Source: Betaproteobacteria bacterium (GTDB lineage: Bacteria; Pseudomonadota; Gammaproteobacteria; Burkholderiales; SG8-41). Taken from it: a stretch of DNA of 12,402 nt. A program made the translations under genes and the position numbers. Below are positions 1-5,860 of this stretch, piece by piece. How positions within the stretch are numbered: position 1 is the stretch's first letter; every line of letters starts with the position of its first letter. Below the pieces are notes generated by a model, which had not been told where the DNA came from, ran no database searches, and saw nothing but the letters and a program-made list of their open reading frames with translations. The stretch covers positions 1 through 12,402 of the forward strand of contig JACOVL010000060.1 of assembly GCA_016177355.1 (NCBI GenBank), read 5' to 3'.

Positions 1-2534
1 GGTCGGTACGAGGATTTGATGCCTGCCAGCACCGTTTTGGTCCCGCCGCCGAAGTCGAGCGTGAGCCTCAGCAGCCGGTCCGCGCCCTCGACGTGCTCGG
101 CGTTGACGATCTTCGCGACGCGCAGATCCACCTTGTTGAAATCGTCAATTGTTATCTGCGCATCAGCGCCTGTAACTTTCCCCTCGCCCCCCGGGAGAGG
201 GGTTAGGGGTGAGGGAGATTTTTCCATGATTTCATTCCAGATCGCTTCCAGCACGGAAGCTGTTTGTTGAAGAATGTCGTTATTCCAGAAACGGATTACC
301 TTGATACCCTGAGTGGATAAAATATTGGTCCGTGCCTCGTCTTCCTGCTTTCTGTCTTGATGCTGTGCTCCGTCCAGCTCGATGGCGAGCTTGCATTCAT
401 GACTGTAGAAATCGAGCACGTACTTGCGTCCTTCGGGCGTTACTACCGGATGCTGGCGTCGGAATTTTGCGCTCCCGAAGTGGCGGTTGCGCAATAGTGC
501 CCATAGCAGTTGCTCCGCGTCCGTCTGTTCTTGGCGAAGCTTGCGTGCGGCAAGCAGCAAGTCGTCTGGGACAGGCGGGTTCGGAGGGCGTGTTTCCTCA
601 CCCCCGGCCTTTCGCTTCCTCACCCCCGGCCCCTCTCGCTCCCTCACCCCCGACCCCTCTCCCGGAGGGCGAGGGGAGACAACCGGTTCCCTTCTCCCCC
701 CGGGAGAAGGGCTAGGGATGAGGGAGGGAGAGGCGGGCGTCAGGCTTTCCTTGTTGGCTTCGACTAGGGCGATGATCTGCTTCGGGTCGATGCGGGTAAT
801 CAGATGGACGTAAGGCCTAGTTTTGTGTCCCCGTTCGAGATGCTTTTGTGCGTCGTCCCATTTGAGTTCCGGGATCCCAAGCATTTGCTCCACGTGCGAA
901 GCTAGGTCTGGTAAGACTGGCTTCAGATAAATCGTCAGAAGTCGAAAGGCGTCAATGGCGCAAGAACAAACTTGGTGCAGTTCTGATTCTGAACTCCGGT
1001 CAAGATTCTTGGCAATTTCCCAAGGCTTCTTGTGATCAATATAGATGTTGATGTAGTCAGCGAGCATCATGATCTCTCGGACAGCCTTCCCAAACTCCCT
1101 GTCTTCATAGAGTTCCTTGATTCGCAGACTAGATTTTTGTACGGAGGCTAGCAATGCGTCTGCTGTTTCAGGTTCTGCACGCAGGTAAGCGAGAAAGTCC
1201 TTATGTTCACCTTCTTCGGCAGATCGGTGAGCGCCAGCGATAGCACGAGCAAGACGAACGTTATATTCCGTAGCGTTTCCGATAGAAACCCCAATCTTTC
1301 CCTCGAAATGCTTGGTCAGAAATGGAAGAGTACGGCTCGCGATGTTGACGTACTTTCCCACGAGATCGCTGTTCACCCGCGCGACGAAGTCGTCGAGGTT
1401 GAGGTCGATGTCCTCCATCGTGGGGCCGAGCTTGGCGGCGTAGTAGTAGCGCAGCCATTCCGGATTAAGTCCTTGTTTTAAATAACTTTCCGCGGTAATG
1501 AAGGTGCCGCGCGACTTGGACATCTTCTCGCCGTTCACGGTGAGAAAACCGTGCGCGTAGATATGGTCGGGCGTGCGGTAGCCGGCGTTCTTCAGCATCG
1601 CCGGCCAGAACAACGCGTGGAAGTAGAGAATGTCCTTGCCGATGAAGTGGATCATCTCGGTGATCCCGGCCGCGGCTTTCTTTGCATCGGTGTACGCGTC
1701 GAAATCCACCGGCTTGCCGGCGGCCTTCCGCTTGTCGCAGTAGTTGCGGAAACTGCCGAAGTAGCCGATCGGCGCGTCGAGCCAGACGTAGAAGTACTTG
1801 CCGGGCGCGCCGGGAATCTCGAAACCGAAGTAGGGCGCGTCGCGCGAGATGTCCCAGTCGTTGAGCCCCGCCTTGAACCACTCATCGAGCTTGTTCGCCG
1901 CTTCCGGCTGCAGCGCGCCCGAGCGCGTCCATTCCTTCAGGAACGCTTCGCAGGCGCCGAGCCTGAAAAAGTGATGTTCCGACGATTTCCGCACCGGCTT
2001 CGCGCCGGACACGGTCGAGTAGGGGTTCCCGAGGTCCGTCGGGTTGTAGGTCGCGCCGCAGGTTTCGCAGGCGTCGCCGTACTGGTCCTTCGCCCCGCAC
2101 TTCGGGCACTCGCCCTTGATGTAGCGGTCCGGCAGGAACATTTCCTTCACCGGATCGTAGAACTGCTCGACGGTGCGCCTCGTGATGAGCTTGGTCTTGT
2201 CGAGCCGGCAGTAAAACTCCTCCGACAGCTCGCGCGTCTCCTTCGAATGGGTCGAATAATAGTTGTCGAAGCTGACGTGAAAGCCGTCGAAATCGCGCTT
2301 GTGCTCGTGCCACACGCGCCCGATCAGTTGCTCCGGCGTGATGCCCTCGGCCTCCGCGCGCAGCATCATGGGCGTGCCGTGGGTGTCGTCGGCCCCGACG
2401 TAATGCACCTCGTGACCCTGCATCCGCTGGAAGCGCACCCAGATGTCGGTCTGGATGTACTCCACCAGGTGGCCGAGATGGATCGCCCCGTTGGCGTAGG
2501 GGAGAGCGGAAGTGACGAAAATGCGGCGCTGCAT
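1..2534 (-). CDS. metG: Methionyl-tRNA synthetase with an internal DUF559 insertion (3' end outside window)
   Basis: Charges tRNA-Met with methionine in the cytosol. The N-terminus TSALPYANGAIHLGH carries the class I HIGH-type signature at residues 19-22. A zinc knuckle follows (C143, C146, C156, C159), and KMSKS is at residues 337-341. The anticodon-binding domain ends near IDPKQIIALVEANKES (about residue 600). The C-terminal EMAP-type tRNA-binding domain resumes at TIDDFNKVDLRVAKI (about residue 790) and is cut by the window edge at residue 844. The E. coli enzyme is 677 residues; the excess is a 182-codon insert at 180-725 encoding repeat-derived Pro/Gly/Arg-rich peptide and a DUF559 domain. 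I translated 1-1380 codon by codon and found no stop. The start is the first Met, and no Shine-Dalgarno sequence is visible before it. GC content drops sharply at about 760-1340. The identity is certain; whether the fused protein is made intact is inference. Confidence 0.96.
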   Translation of the reverse strand, partial: MQRRIFVTSALPYANGAIHLGHLVEYIQTDIWVRFQRMQGHEVHYVGADDTHGTPMMLRAEAEGITPEQLIGRVWHEHKRDFDGFHVSFDNYYSTHSKETRELSEEFYCRLDKTKLITRRTVEQFYDPVKEMFLPDRYIKGECPKCGAKDQYGDACETCGATYNPTDLGNPYSTVSGAKPVRKSSEHHFFRLGACEAFLKEWTRSGALQPEAANKLDEWFKAGLNDWDISRDAPYFGFEIPGAPGKYFYVWLDAPIGYFGSFRNYCDKRKAAGKPVDFDAYTDAKKAAAGITEMIHFIGKDILYFHALFWPAMLKNAGYRTPDHIYAHGFLTVNGEKMSKSRGTFITAESYLKQGLNPEWLRYYYAAKLGPTMEDIDLNLDDFVARVNSDLVGKYVNIASRTLPFLTKHFEGKIGVSIGNATEYNVRLARAIAGAHRSAEEGEHKDFLAYLRAEPETADALLASVQKSSLRIKELYEDREFGKAVREIMMLADYINIYIDHKKPWEIAKNLDRSSESELHQVCSCAIDAFRLLTIYLKPVLPDLASHVEQMLGIPELKWDDAQKHLERGHKTRPYVHLITRIDPKQIIALVEANKESLTPASPSLIPSPSPGGRREPVVSPRPPGEGSGVREREGPGVRKRKAGGEETRPPNPPVPDDLLLAARKLRQEQTDAEQLLWALLRNRHFGSAKFRRQHPVVTPEGRKYVLDFYSHECKLAIELDGAQHQDRKQEDEARTNILSTQGIKVIRFWNNDILQQTASVLEAIWNEIMEKSPSPLTPLPGGEGKVTGADAQITIDDFNKVDLRVAKIVNAEHVEGADRLLRLTLDFGGGTKTVLAGIKSSYR
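180..216 (+). repeat. 37-bp GC-rich repeat, left copy
   Basis: It begins CCCCTCGCCCCCCGGGAG and ends GGGGTGAGGGA. It matches the reverse complement of 640-676 at 34 of 37 positions and 689-725 directly at 32 of 37 (hand alignment). In the metG frame it encodes SPSPLTPLPGGEG. Confidence 0.85.
225..566 (-). other. DUF559 (PD-(D/E)XK/Vsr-like nuclease fold) domain within metG
   Basis: Residues about 657-770 of the metG reading frame form a full-length DUF559 domain of about 110 residues. They run from LAARKLRQEQTDAEQLLWAL through FRRQHPV, YVLDFYSHECKLAIELDG and AQHQDRK to IKVIRFWNNDIL. DUF559 proteins are grouped with restriction/Vsr-like endonuclease folds. The acidic positions expected in the active region (the D of LDFY, and the E and D of IELDG) are present, so the domain does not look decayed. 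No stop or frameshift is seen. Free-standing DUF559 genes are common in bacteria; their function is mostly unknown. Here there is no obvious separate start codon with a ribosome binding site, so it is probably translated as part of MetG. Nuclease activity is only inferred. Confidence 0.85.
596..641 (-). repeat. Two degenerate tandem partial copies of the GC-rich repeat
   Basis: The motif CCTCACCCCCGGC recurs at 596 and 618, and a close variant (CCTCACCCCCGAC) starts the next full copy at 642, giving periods of 22 and 24 bp. These read as truncated tandem copies adjoining the full copy at 640-676. In the metG frame they give the quasi-repeated peptide GVREREGPGVRKRK. Confidence 0.7.
640..676 (-). 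repeat. 37-bp GC-rich repeat, inverted copy
   Basis: This is the inverted partner of 180-216, with 34 of 37 bases identical to its reverse complement. Together the pair flanks the DUF559 core as inverted repeats. Confidence 0.85.
689..725 (+). repeat. 37-bp GC-rich repeat, right outer copy
   Basis: Same orientation as 180-216 with 32 of 37 identities. It lies only 12 bp from the inverted copy at 640-676, so the right end is a head-to-head pair able to form a hairpin. It is read in a different frame from the left copy and encodes LIPSPSPGGRR. Confidence 0.8.
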
Positions 2535-2543
2535 AAGCGTCGA

Positions 2544-2571
2544 ATTGTAACCGATAAATCCTTGCTGCCAG
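2544..2571 (-). promoter_or_regulatory. Probable sigma-70 promoter of metG
   Basis: On the minus strand, CTGGCA (2571-2566) is followed after 16 bp by TACAAT (2549-2544). The predicted transcription start is only about 3 nt before the metG ATG at 2534, implying a very short leader. This fits the absence of a visible Shine-Dalgarno sequence. Confidence 0.45.
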
Positions 2572-2616
2572 AATGGTTTAGCTCGCGATTTGATAGGCGC
2601 GGCGCGCATTATCGTC

Positions 2617-2622
2617 TAGAAT
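2617..2622 (+). promoter_or_regulatory. Possible -10 element for mrp/apbC
   Basis: TAGAAT lies 28 nt before the chosen ATG in the divergent metG/mrp intergenic region. No convincing -35 sequence at 16-18 bp is seen; TTGATA at 2590-2595 is 21 bp away. Confidence 0.3.
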
Positions 2623-2650
2623 CGCGCCCTACATGCTGAATGAGGACACG

Positions 2651-3739
2651 ATGGCGGTCACCGAGCAGCAGGCCCGGGAAGCGCTGAAGGGCCTGATCGA
2701 TCCCAACACCCGCAAGGACTACGTCTCCACCAAGTCGGTCCGCAACGTCAAGGTGGAGGGCGACGCGATCTCGGTGGACGTGCTGCTCGGCTACCCCGCG
2801 AAGAGCCAGCTCGAGCCGGTCCGCGAGGAAATCACGAAGAAACTCAAGGCCCTTCCGGGCGCCGGCAAGGTGACCGTCAATGTCCAGATGAAGATCGTCT
2901 CGCACGCGGTGCAGCGGGGCGTGAAGCTCGTCCCCAACATCAAGAACATCATCGCCGTCGCTTCCGGCAAGGGCGGCGTGGGGAAAAGCACGGTGGCGGT
3001 CAACCTGGCCTTGGCGCTCGCTGCGGAAGGCGCATCGGTCGCCGTGCTCGACGCCGACATCTACGGCCCTTCCCAGCCCACCATGCTCGGCATTCGCGGC
3101 CGGCCCGAATCGCGCGACGGCAAGAGCCTGGAGCCGATGGAAGGCCACGGCGTACAGGCGATGTCCATCGGCTTCCTGATAGACACCGAAACGCCCATGG
3201 TCTGGCGCGGGCCGATGGTGACCCAGGCCCTGGAGCAGCTCCTGAACGAGACCCAGTGGCGGGAGGTGGACTACCTGGTGGTGGACCTGCCCCCCGGCAC
3301 CGGCGACATCCAGCTGACGCTCGCCCAGCGCGTGCCGGTGACCGGCGCCGTCATCGTCACCACGCCCCAGGACATCGCCCTGATCGACGCCCGCAAGGGG
3401 TTCAAGATGTTCGAGAAGGTGGGCATCCCGATCCTCGGCATCGTCGAGAACATGAGCACCCACGTCTGCTCGCAGTGCGGCCACGAGGAGCGCATCTTCG
3501 GCGAGGGCGGCGGCGAGCGCATGGGCAAGGACTACAACGTCGAGTTCCTTGGAGCGCTGCCGCTCGACATCCATATCCGTGAGCAGGCCGACTCCGGCCG
3601 CCCGACGGTGGTCGCCGACCCCGAGCACCGGGTGAGCCAGATCTACCGGCAGATCGCCCGCCGCGTCGCGGTCAAGATCGCCGAGAAGGCGCAGGACCAC
3701 TCCGCGGCGTTCCCGAAGATCGTCGTCCAGAACACTTAG
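2651..3739 (+). CDS. apbC: Mrp/ApbC-type iron-sulfur cluster carrier ATPase
   Basis: A cytosolic P-loop ATPase that binds and transfers Fe-S clusters to apoproteins. The N-terminal MIP18/DUF59 domain (about residues 5-85, including DPNTRKDYVSTKSVRNVKV) precedes the ParA/MinD-like ATPase domain. The deviant Walker A motif SGKGGVGKST is at residues 105-114, followed by DADIYGPSQPTMLGI and DLPPGTGD. The C-x-x-C pair that holds the bridging cluster is C273/C276. The 362-residue length is typical. I chose ATG 2651 because the family begins MA(L/V)TE at this point and a GAGGA motif at 2642-2646 precedes it, though the spacing is short. ATG 2633 would add six residues. It is divergent from metG and followed by dcd after a gap with an inverted repeat. 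Confidence 0.95.
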   Translation: MAVTEQQAREALKGLIDPNTRKDYVSTKSVRNVKVEGDAISVDVLLGYPAKSQLEPVREEITKKLKALPGAGKVTVNVQMKIVSHAVQRGVKLVPNIKNIIAVASGKGGVGKSTVAVNLALALAAEGASVAVLDADIYGPSQPTMLGIRGRPESRDGKSLEPMEGHGVQAMSIGFLIDTETPMVWRGPMVTQALEQLLNETQWREVDYLVVDLPPGTGDIQLTLAQRVPVTGAVIVTTPQDIALIDARKGFKMFEKVGIPILGIVENMSTHVCSQCGHEERIFGEGGGERMGKDYNVEFLGALPLDIHIREQADSGRPTVVADPEHRVSQIYRQIARRVAVKIAEKAQDHSAAFPKIVVQNT

Positions 3740-3751
3740 CGGACAGCGGAT

Positions 3752-3828
3752 AGCTGTCAGCGATCAGCCCGAGACTAGCGGCTTCGCCGCGGTAAAATGG
3801 CTCATCTGAATGCTGACGGCTGAGAGCT
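3752..3828. repeat. Inverted repeat between mrp and dcd
   Basis: AGCTGTCAGCGATCAGC (3752-3768) matches the reverse complement of 3812-3828 at 14 of 17 positions, with a 43-nt interior. The CTGTCAGC/GCTGACGG motif style is typical of dispersed intergenic repeats. It almost fills the mrp-dcd gap and ends six bases before the dcd start codon. Confidence 0.6.
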
Positions 3829-3833
3829 GACGA

Positions 3834-4406
3834 ATGTCAATAAAGTCCGACCGCTGGATCCGGCGCATGGCGCGCGAGCACCGGATGATCGAGCCGTTCG
3901 AGCCGAACCAGGTCAAGGAGGTGCAGGGCCGGAAGATCGTGTCCTACGGCACCTCCAGCTACGGCTACGATATCCGTTGTTCCAATGAATTCAAGCTCTT
4001 CACCAACCTCAACAGCACCATCGTCGACCCCAAGAACTTCGACGACAAGTCGTTCGTGGACGTGAAGGGCGACTACTGCATCATCCCGCCCAACTCCTTC
4101 GCGCTCACCCGCACCGTCGAATACTTCCGCATCCCCCGCAACGTCCTGGTGGCGTGCCTCGGCAAGTCCACCTACGCCCGCTGCGGCATCATCGTGAACG
4201 TGACGCCCCTCGAGCCGGAGTGGGAGGGCTATGTGACGCTGGAGTTCTCCAACACGACGCCGCTGCCGGCCAAGATCTACGCCAACGAGGGCGTCGCCCA
4301 GGTGATCTTCCTCGAAGCCCGGCCGGACGATGTCTGCGAGACTTCCTACAAGGACCGCGGCGGCAAGTACCAGGGCCAGACCGGCGTCACTCCTCCAAAA
4401 GTTTAG
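3834..4406 (+). CDS. dcd: dCTP deaminase
   Basis: Deaminates dCTP to dUTP, supplying the dUMP that thymidylate synthase uses. The 190-residue length matches the family. The N-terminus MSIKSDRWIRRMA is typical. Active-site positions recognised by alignment to the E. coli enzyme are S112 and R116 in GKSTYARCG, and E137 in GYVTLEFSN, which corresponds to the catalytic glutamate. The C-terminus GKYQGQTGVTPPK carries the usual nucleotide-closing tail. A weak GAGAG at 3822-3826 precedes the ATG by 7 nt. The gene lies 94 nt after mrp on the same strand, so cotranscription through the inverted repeat is plausible. thyA and folA, later in the same pathway, lie in the opposite direction about 2.7 kb away. 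Confidence 0.96.
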   Translation: MSIKSDRWIRRMAREHRMIEPFEPNQVKEVQGRKIVSYGTSSYGYDIRCSNEFKLFTNLNSTIVDPKNFDDKSFVDVKGDYCIIPPNSFALTRTVEYFRIPRNVLVACLGKSTYARCGIIVNVTPLEPEWEGYVTLEFSNTTPLPAKIYANEGVAQVIFLEARPDDVCETSYKDRGGKYQGQTGVTPPKV

Positions 4407-4491
4407 GCGGCAAGCGGCGCTCCGCCGCCTCCCGGGCGTGTCGCGGCTGTCACACCGGCCGGAAATTTTTCCGCCAAACCGAAAAAAACTC

Positions 4492-4519
4492 TTGATTCCC
4501 CGCGCGGTACTCCTATAAT
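4492..4519 (+). promoter_or_regulatory. Strong sigma-70 promoter of the decarboxylase
   Basis: TTGATT (4492-4497) and a perfect TATAAT (4514-4519) are separated by 16 bp within an AT-richer stretch of the 250-nt gap after dcd. The predicted start near 4526 leaves a leader of about 130 nt before the decarboxylase ATG, which contains a short ORF and two hairpins. Confidence 0.75.
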
Positions 4520-4571
4520 TCGCGGAAGTTTTGCGAATTTGCGGCGGATTTTTCGGAATCGGGGAAGTTTC

Positions 4572-4637
4572 ATGACAACGGCAAGCAGCTTCTGCCTCCG
4601 GGCAGACGCGATCGAGCGGGACCTACCTGAGACCTAG
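4572..4637 (+). CDS. Possible 21-residue leader peptide upstream of the decarboxylase
   Basis: An ATG preceded by GGGGAAG (4561-4567) opens a 21-codon frame whose peptide begins MTTASSFCLRADAIERDLPE and ends with Thr before TAG. It ends 19 nt before the decarboxylase ATG. A 6-bp stem with a TCCG loop (TCTGCC 4591-4596, GGCAGA 4601-4606) lies inside it, and its stop codon lies within a second hairpin. Leader peptides control some bacterial ornithine decarboxylases (for example speF), but this sequence does not resemble the one I know. It may be chance; translation is unproven. Confidence 0.35.
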   Translation: MTTASSFCLRADAIERDLPET

Positions 4638-4640
4638 GTC
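4620..4640 (+). promoter_or_regulatory. Hairpin next to the decarboxylase ribosome binding site
   Basis: GACCTA (4620-4625) pairs with TAGGTC (4635-4640) across a 9-nt loop; positions 4631-4640 are alternatively a perfect 10-nt palindrome, GACCTAGGTC. The structure ends two bases before AAGGAG (4643-4648), so it could influence ribosome access. Confidence 0.4.
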
Positions 4641-4656
4641 ACAAGGAGATACTTTG

Positions 4657-5853
4657 ATGGCCGTGCGCCCTGTCGCCTTCAAGAAACCGCAGTCCCAGCC
4701 CGAAACAGAACAACCCCAGTCAGATCTCTTCGACACGCATCCCGAAGTCCGCCTGGACTTCAAGCACATCCGGGCAGCGCTCAAACAGGGCTACACCAAG
4801 CCCTTCCTGCTCGTAGATACCAGCCTGATTCGCAACAAGATTCGCCGCTTCAAGGCCGCGCTGCCGCGCGTGCACCCGCACTACGCGGTCAAGGCCAATC
4901 CCGACCCGCGCGTGCTGAAGGTGCTGATCGAGGAAGGGGCGGGTTTCGAGATTGCCTCGATCGCCGAGCTCGACCTCCTGCTCAAGCTCAAGGTGCCGGC
5001 GGCGGAGGTCTATTACAGCAACCCGGTGAAGTCGAGCGACTCCATCCGCTACGCCGCCGGCAAGGGCATCGAGTGGTTCGCGCTGGACAGCGTCGAGGAG
5101 CTGCGCAAGGTCCACGGCATCAAGCCCGATGCCAGGCTCTATGTGCGGATCGAGGTCCCCAACGTCGGCAGCGACTGGCCGCTCTCGGGCAAGTTCGGGA
5201 TGAAGGCGCAGGAAGTGGACGCCATCGTCGCCGAAGCGGCGGCGCTCAAGGCCGACCTGGCCGGCGTCACCTTCCACGTCGGCTCCCAGTGCCGCAACCC
5301 GGAAAACTGGCGGGTCGGCATCCAGGGCGCCAAGCGGGTGTTCAAGAAGATGCGCCTCGCCGGCCTCCAGCCGCGCCTCCTCAACCTCGGCGGCGGCTAC
5401 CCGGTGCGTCACGTGAAGCCCATCCCCTCCATCGAGAAGATCGCGGAGGTGATCAACCACGGCCTGCGCGACGTGCCGCAGAACGTGCGCGTGATGGCCG
5501 AGCCGGGGCGCTACCTCGTGTCGGACGCGGGCTACTTCGTCTGCCGCGTGGTCGGCACCGCGACCCGCTCGGGCAAGCGCTGGATGTACTGGGACGCGGG
5601 CGTCTTCGGCGGCGTCATCGAAACCACCGAGGGCCTGCGCTACGACGTGCAGACCGACCGCCAGGGCAAGCTCATACCCTGGAACATCGCGGGACCCACC
5701 TGCGACTCGGTGGACGTGTGCATGCGCGACGAGTTGTTCCCCGAGGACATGCAGGAGGGCGACTTCATCTACATCGCCAACGCCGGCGCCTACACCACGG
5801 CGTACGCGAGCCAATTCAACGGCTTCCCGCTGCCCGAGGTGCGCGTCGTCTAG
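4657..5853 (+). CDS. Fold-III PLP-dependent ornithine/lysine decarboxylase
   Basis: Decarboxylates ornithine (giving putrescine) and perhaps lysine (giving cadaverine), in the cytosol. It belongs to the alanine-racemase-like fold III group that includes eukaryotic ornithine decarboxylase. The PLP lysine is K79 in HYAVKANPDPRVLK. FHVGSQC, the phosphate-binding glycine loop LNLGGGYPV (G245-G247) and AEPGR (E282-R285) follow in order. The catalytic cysteine is C349 in GPTCDSVDVC, and NAGAYTTAYASQFNGF closes the active site. WDAGVFGGVIETTEGL occupies the specificity region and resembles bacterial ornithine/lysine enzymes rather than diaminopimelate decarboxylase. The 398-residue length is normal. 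ATG 4657 is chosen because AAGGAG at 4643-4648 lies 8 nt upstream. It has its own promoter and long leader. Substrate preference cannot be settled from sequence alone. Confidence 0.9.
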   Translation: MAVRPVAFKKPQSQPETEQPQSDLFDTHPEVRLDFKHIRAALKQGYTKPFLLVDTSLIRNKIRRFKAALPRVHPHYAVKANPDPRVLKVLIEEGAGFEIASIAELDLLLKLKVPAAEVYYSNPVKSSDSIRYAAGKGIEWFALDSVEELRKVHGIKPDARLYVRIEVPNVGSDWPLSGKFGMKAQEVDAIVAEAAALKADLAGVTFHVGSQCRNPENWRVGIQGAKRVFKKMRLAGLQPRLLNLGGGYPVRHVKPIPSIEKIAEVINHGLRDVPQNVRVMAEPGRYLVSDAGYFVCRVVGTATRSGKRWMYWDAGVFGGVIETTEGLRYDVQTDRQGKLIPWNIAGPTCDSVDVCMRDELFPEDMQEGDFIYIANAGAYTTAYASQFNGFPLPEVRVV

Positions 5854-5860
5854 GGCCGTA

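Larger units (their letters stand above)
180..725 (-). mobile_element. In-frame DUF559 cassette bounded by 37-bp repeats, inserted in metG
   Basis: This block interrupts the normally short linker between the anticodon-binding and C-terminal tRNA-binding domains of MetG. Its outer edges are two directly oriented 37-bp repeats (180-216 and 689-725), with a third, inverted copy at 640-676. Measured edge to edge it is 546 bp, a multiple of three, so the metG frame is kept. Its core encodes a DUF559 domain. No transposase is present. I infer that the block arrived as a unit, because the flanking metG sequence is collinear with normal MetG on both sides. A 6-bp CTTTCC motif lies just outside both edges (176-181 and 745-750), but it does not fit the frame and is not convincing as a target duplication. 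Confidence 0.7.

Noticed and set aside
180..725. Intein within metG.
   Set aside because: No intein splice motifs (N-terminal Cys/Ser with block B, C-terminal His-Asn followed by Cys/Ser/Thr) are visible at the junctions, and the insert is Pro/Gly-rich repeat plus DUF559 rather than a HINT fold.
596..738. CRISPR-like array in the GC-rich repeats.
   Set aside because: The units are imperfect, differ in orientation, lack regular unique spacers and are translated as part of metG.
176..750. CTTTCC on both sides of the metG cassette (176-181 and 745-750) as a target-site duplication.
   Set aside because: The copies are 569 bp apart, not a multiple of three, the left copy overlaps the repeat edge, and a 6-bp match in such sequence is easily chance.
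332..813. Plus-strand open frames over the GC-rich repeats and DUF559 region.
   Set aside because: Their products are Pro/Arg/Ser-rich translations of repeats in the wrong frame; the minus-strand frame carries clear domain motifs.
1551..2639. Long plus-strand open frame opposite metG.
   Set aside because: Antisense shadow in high-GC DNA. The product is Val/Arg/Leu-rich with no recognisable motif, while the other strand encodes MetG.
4720..5814. Long minus-strand open frame opposite the decarboxylase; similar ones lie opposite mrp, the aminopeptidase and aroC.
   Set aside because: They mirror the codon pattern of the real genes, have no family motifs and no ribosome binding sites.
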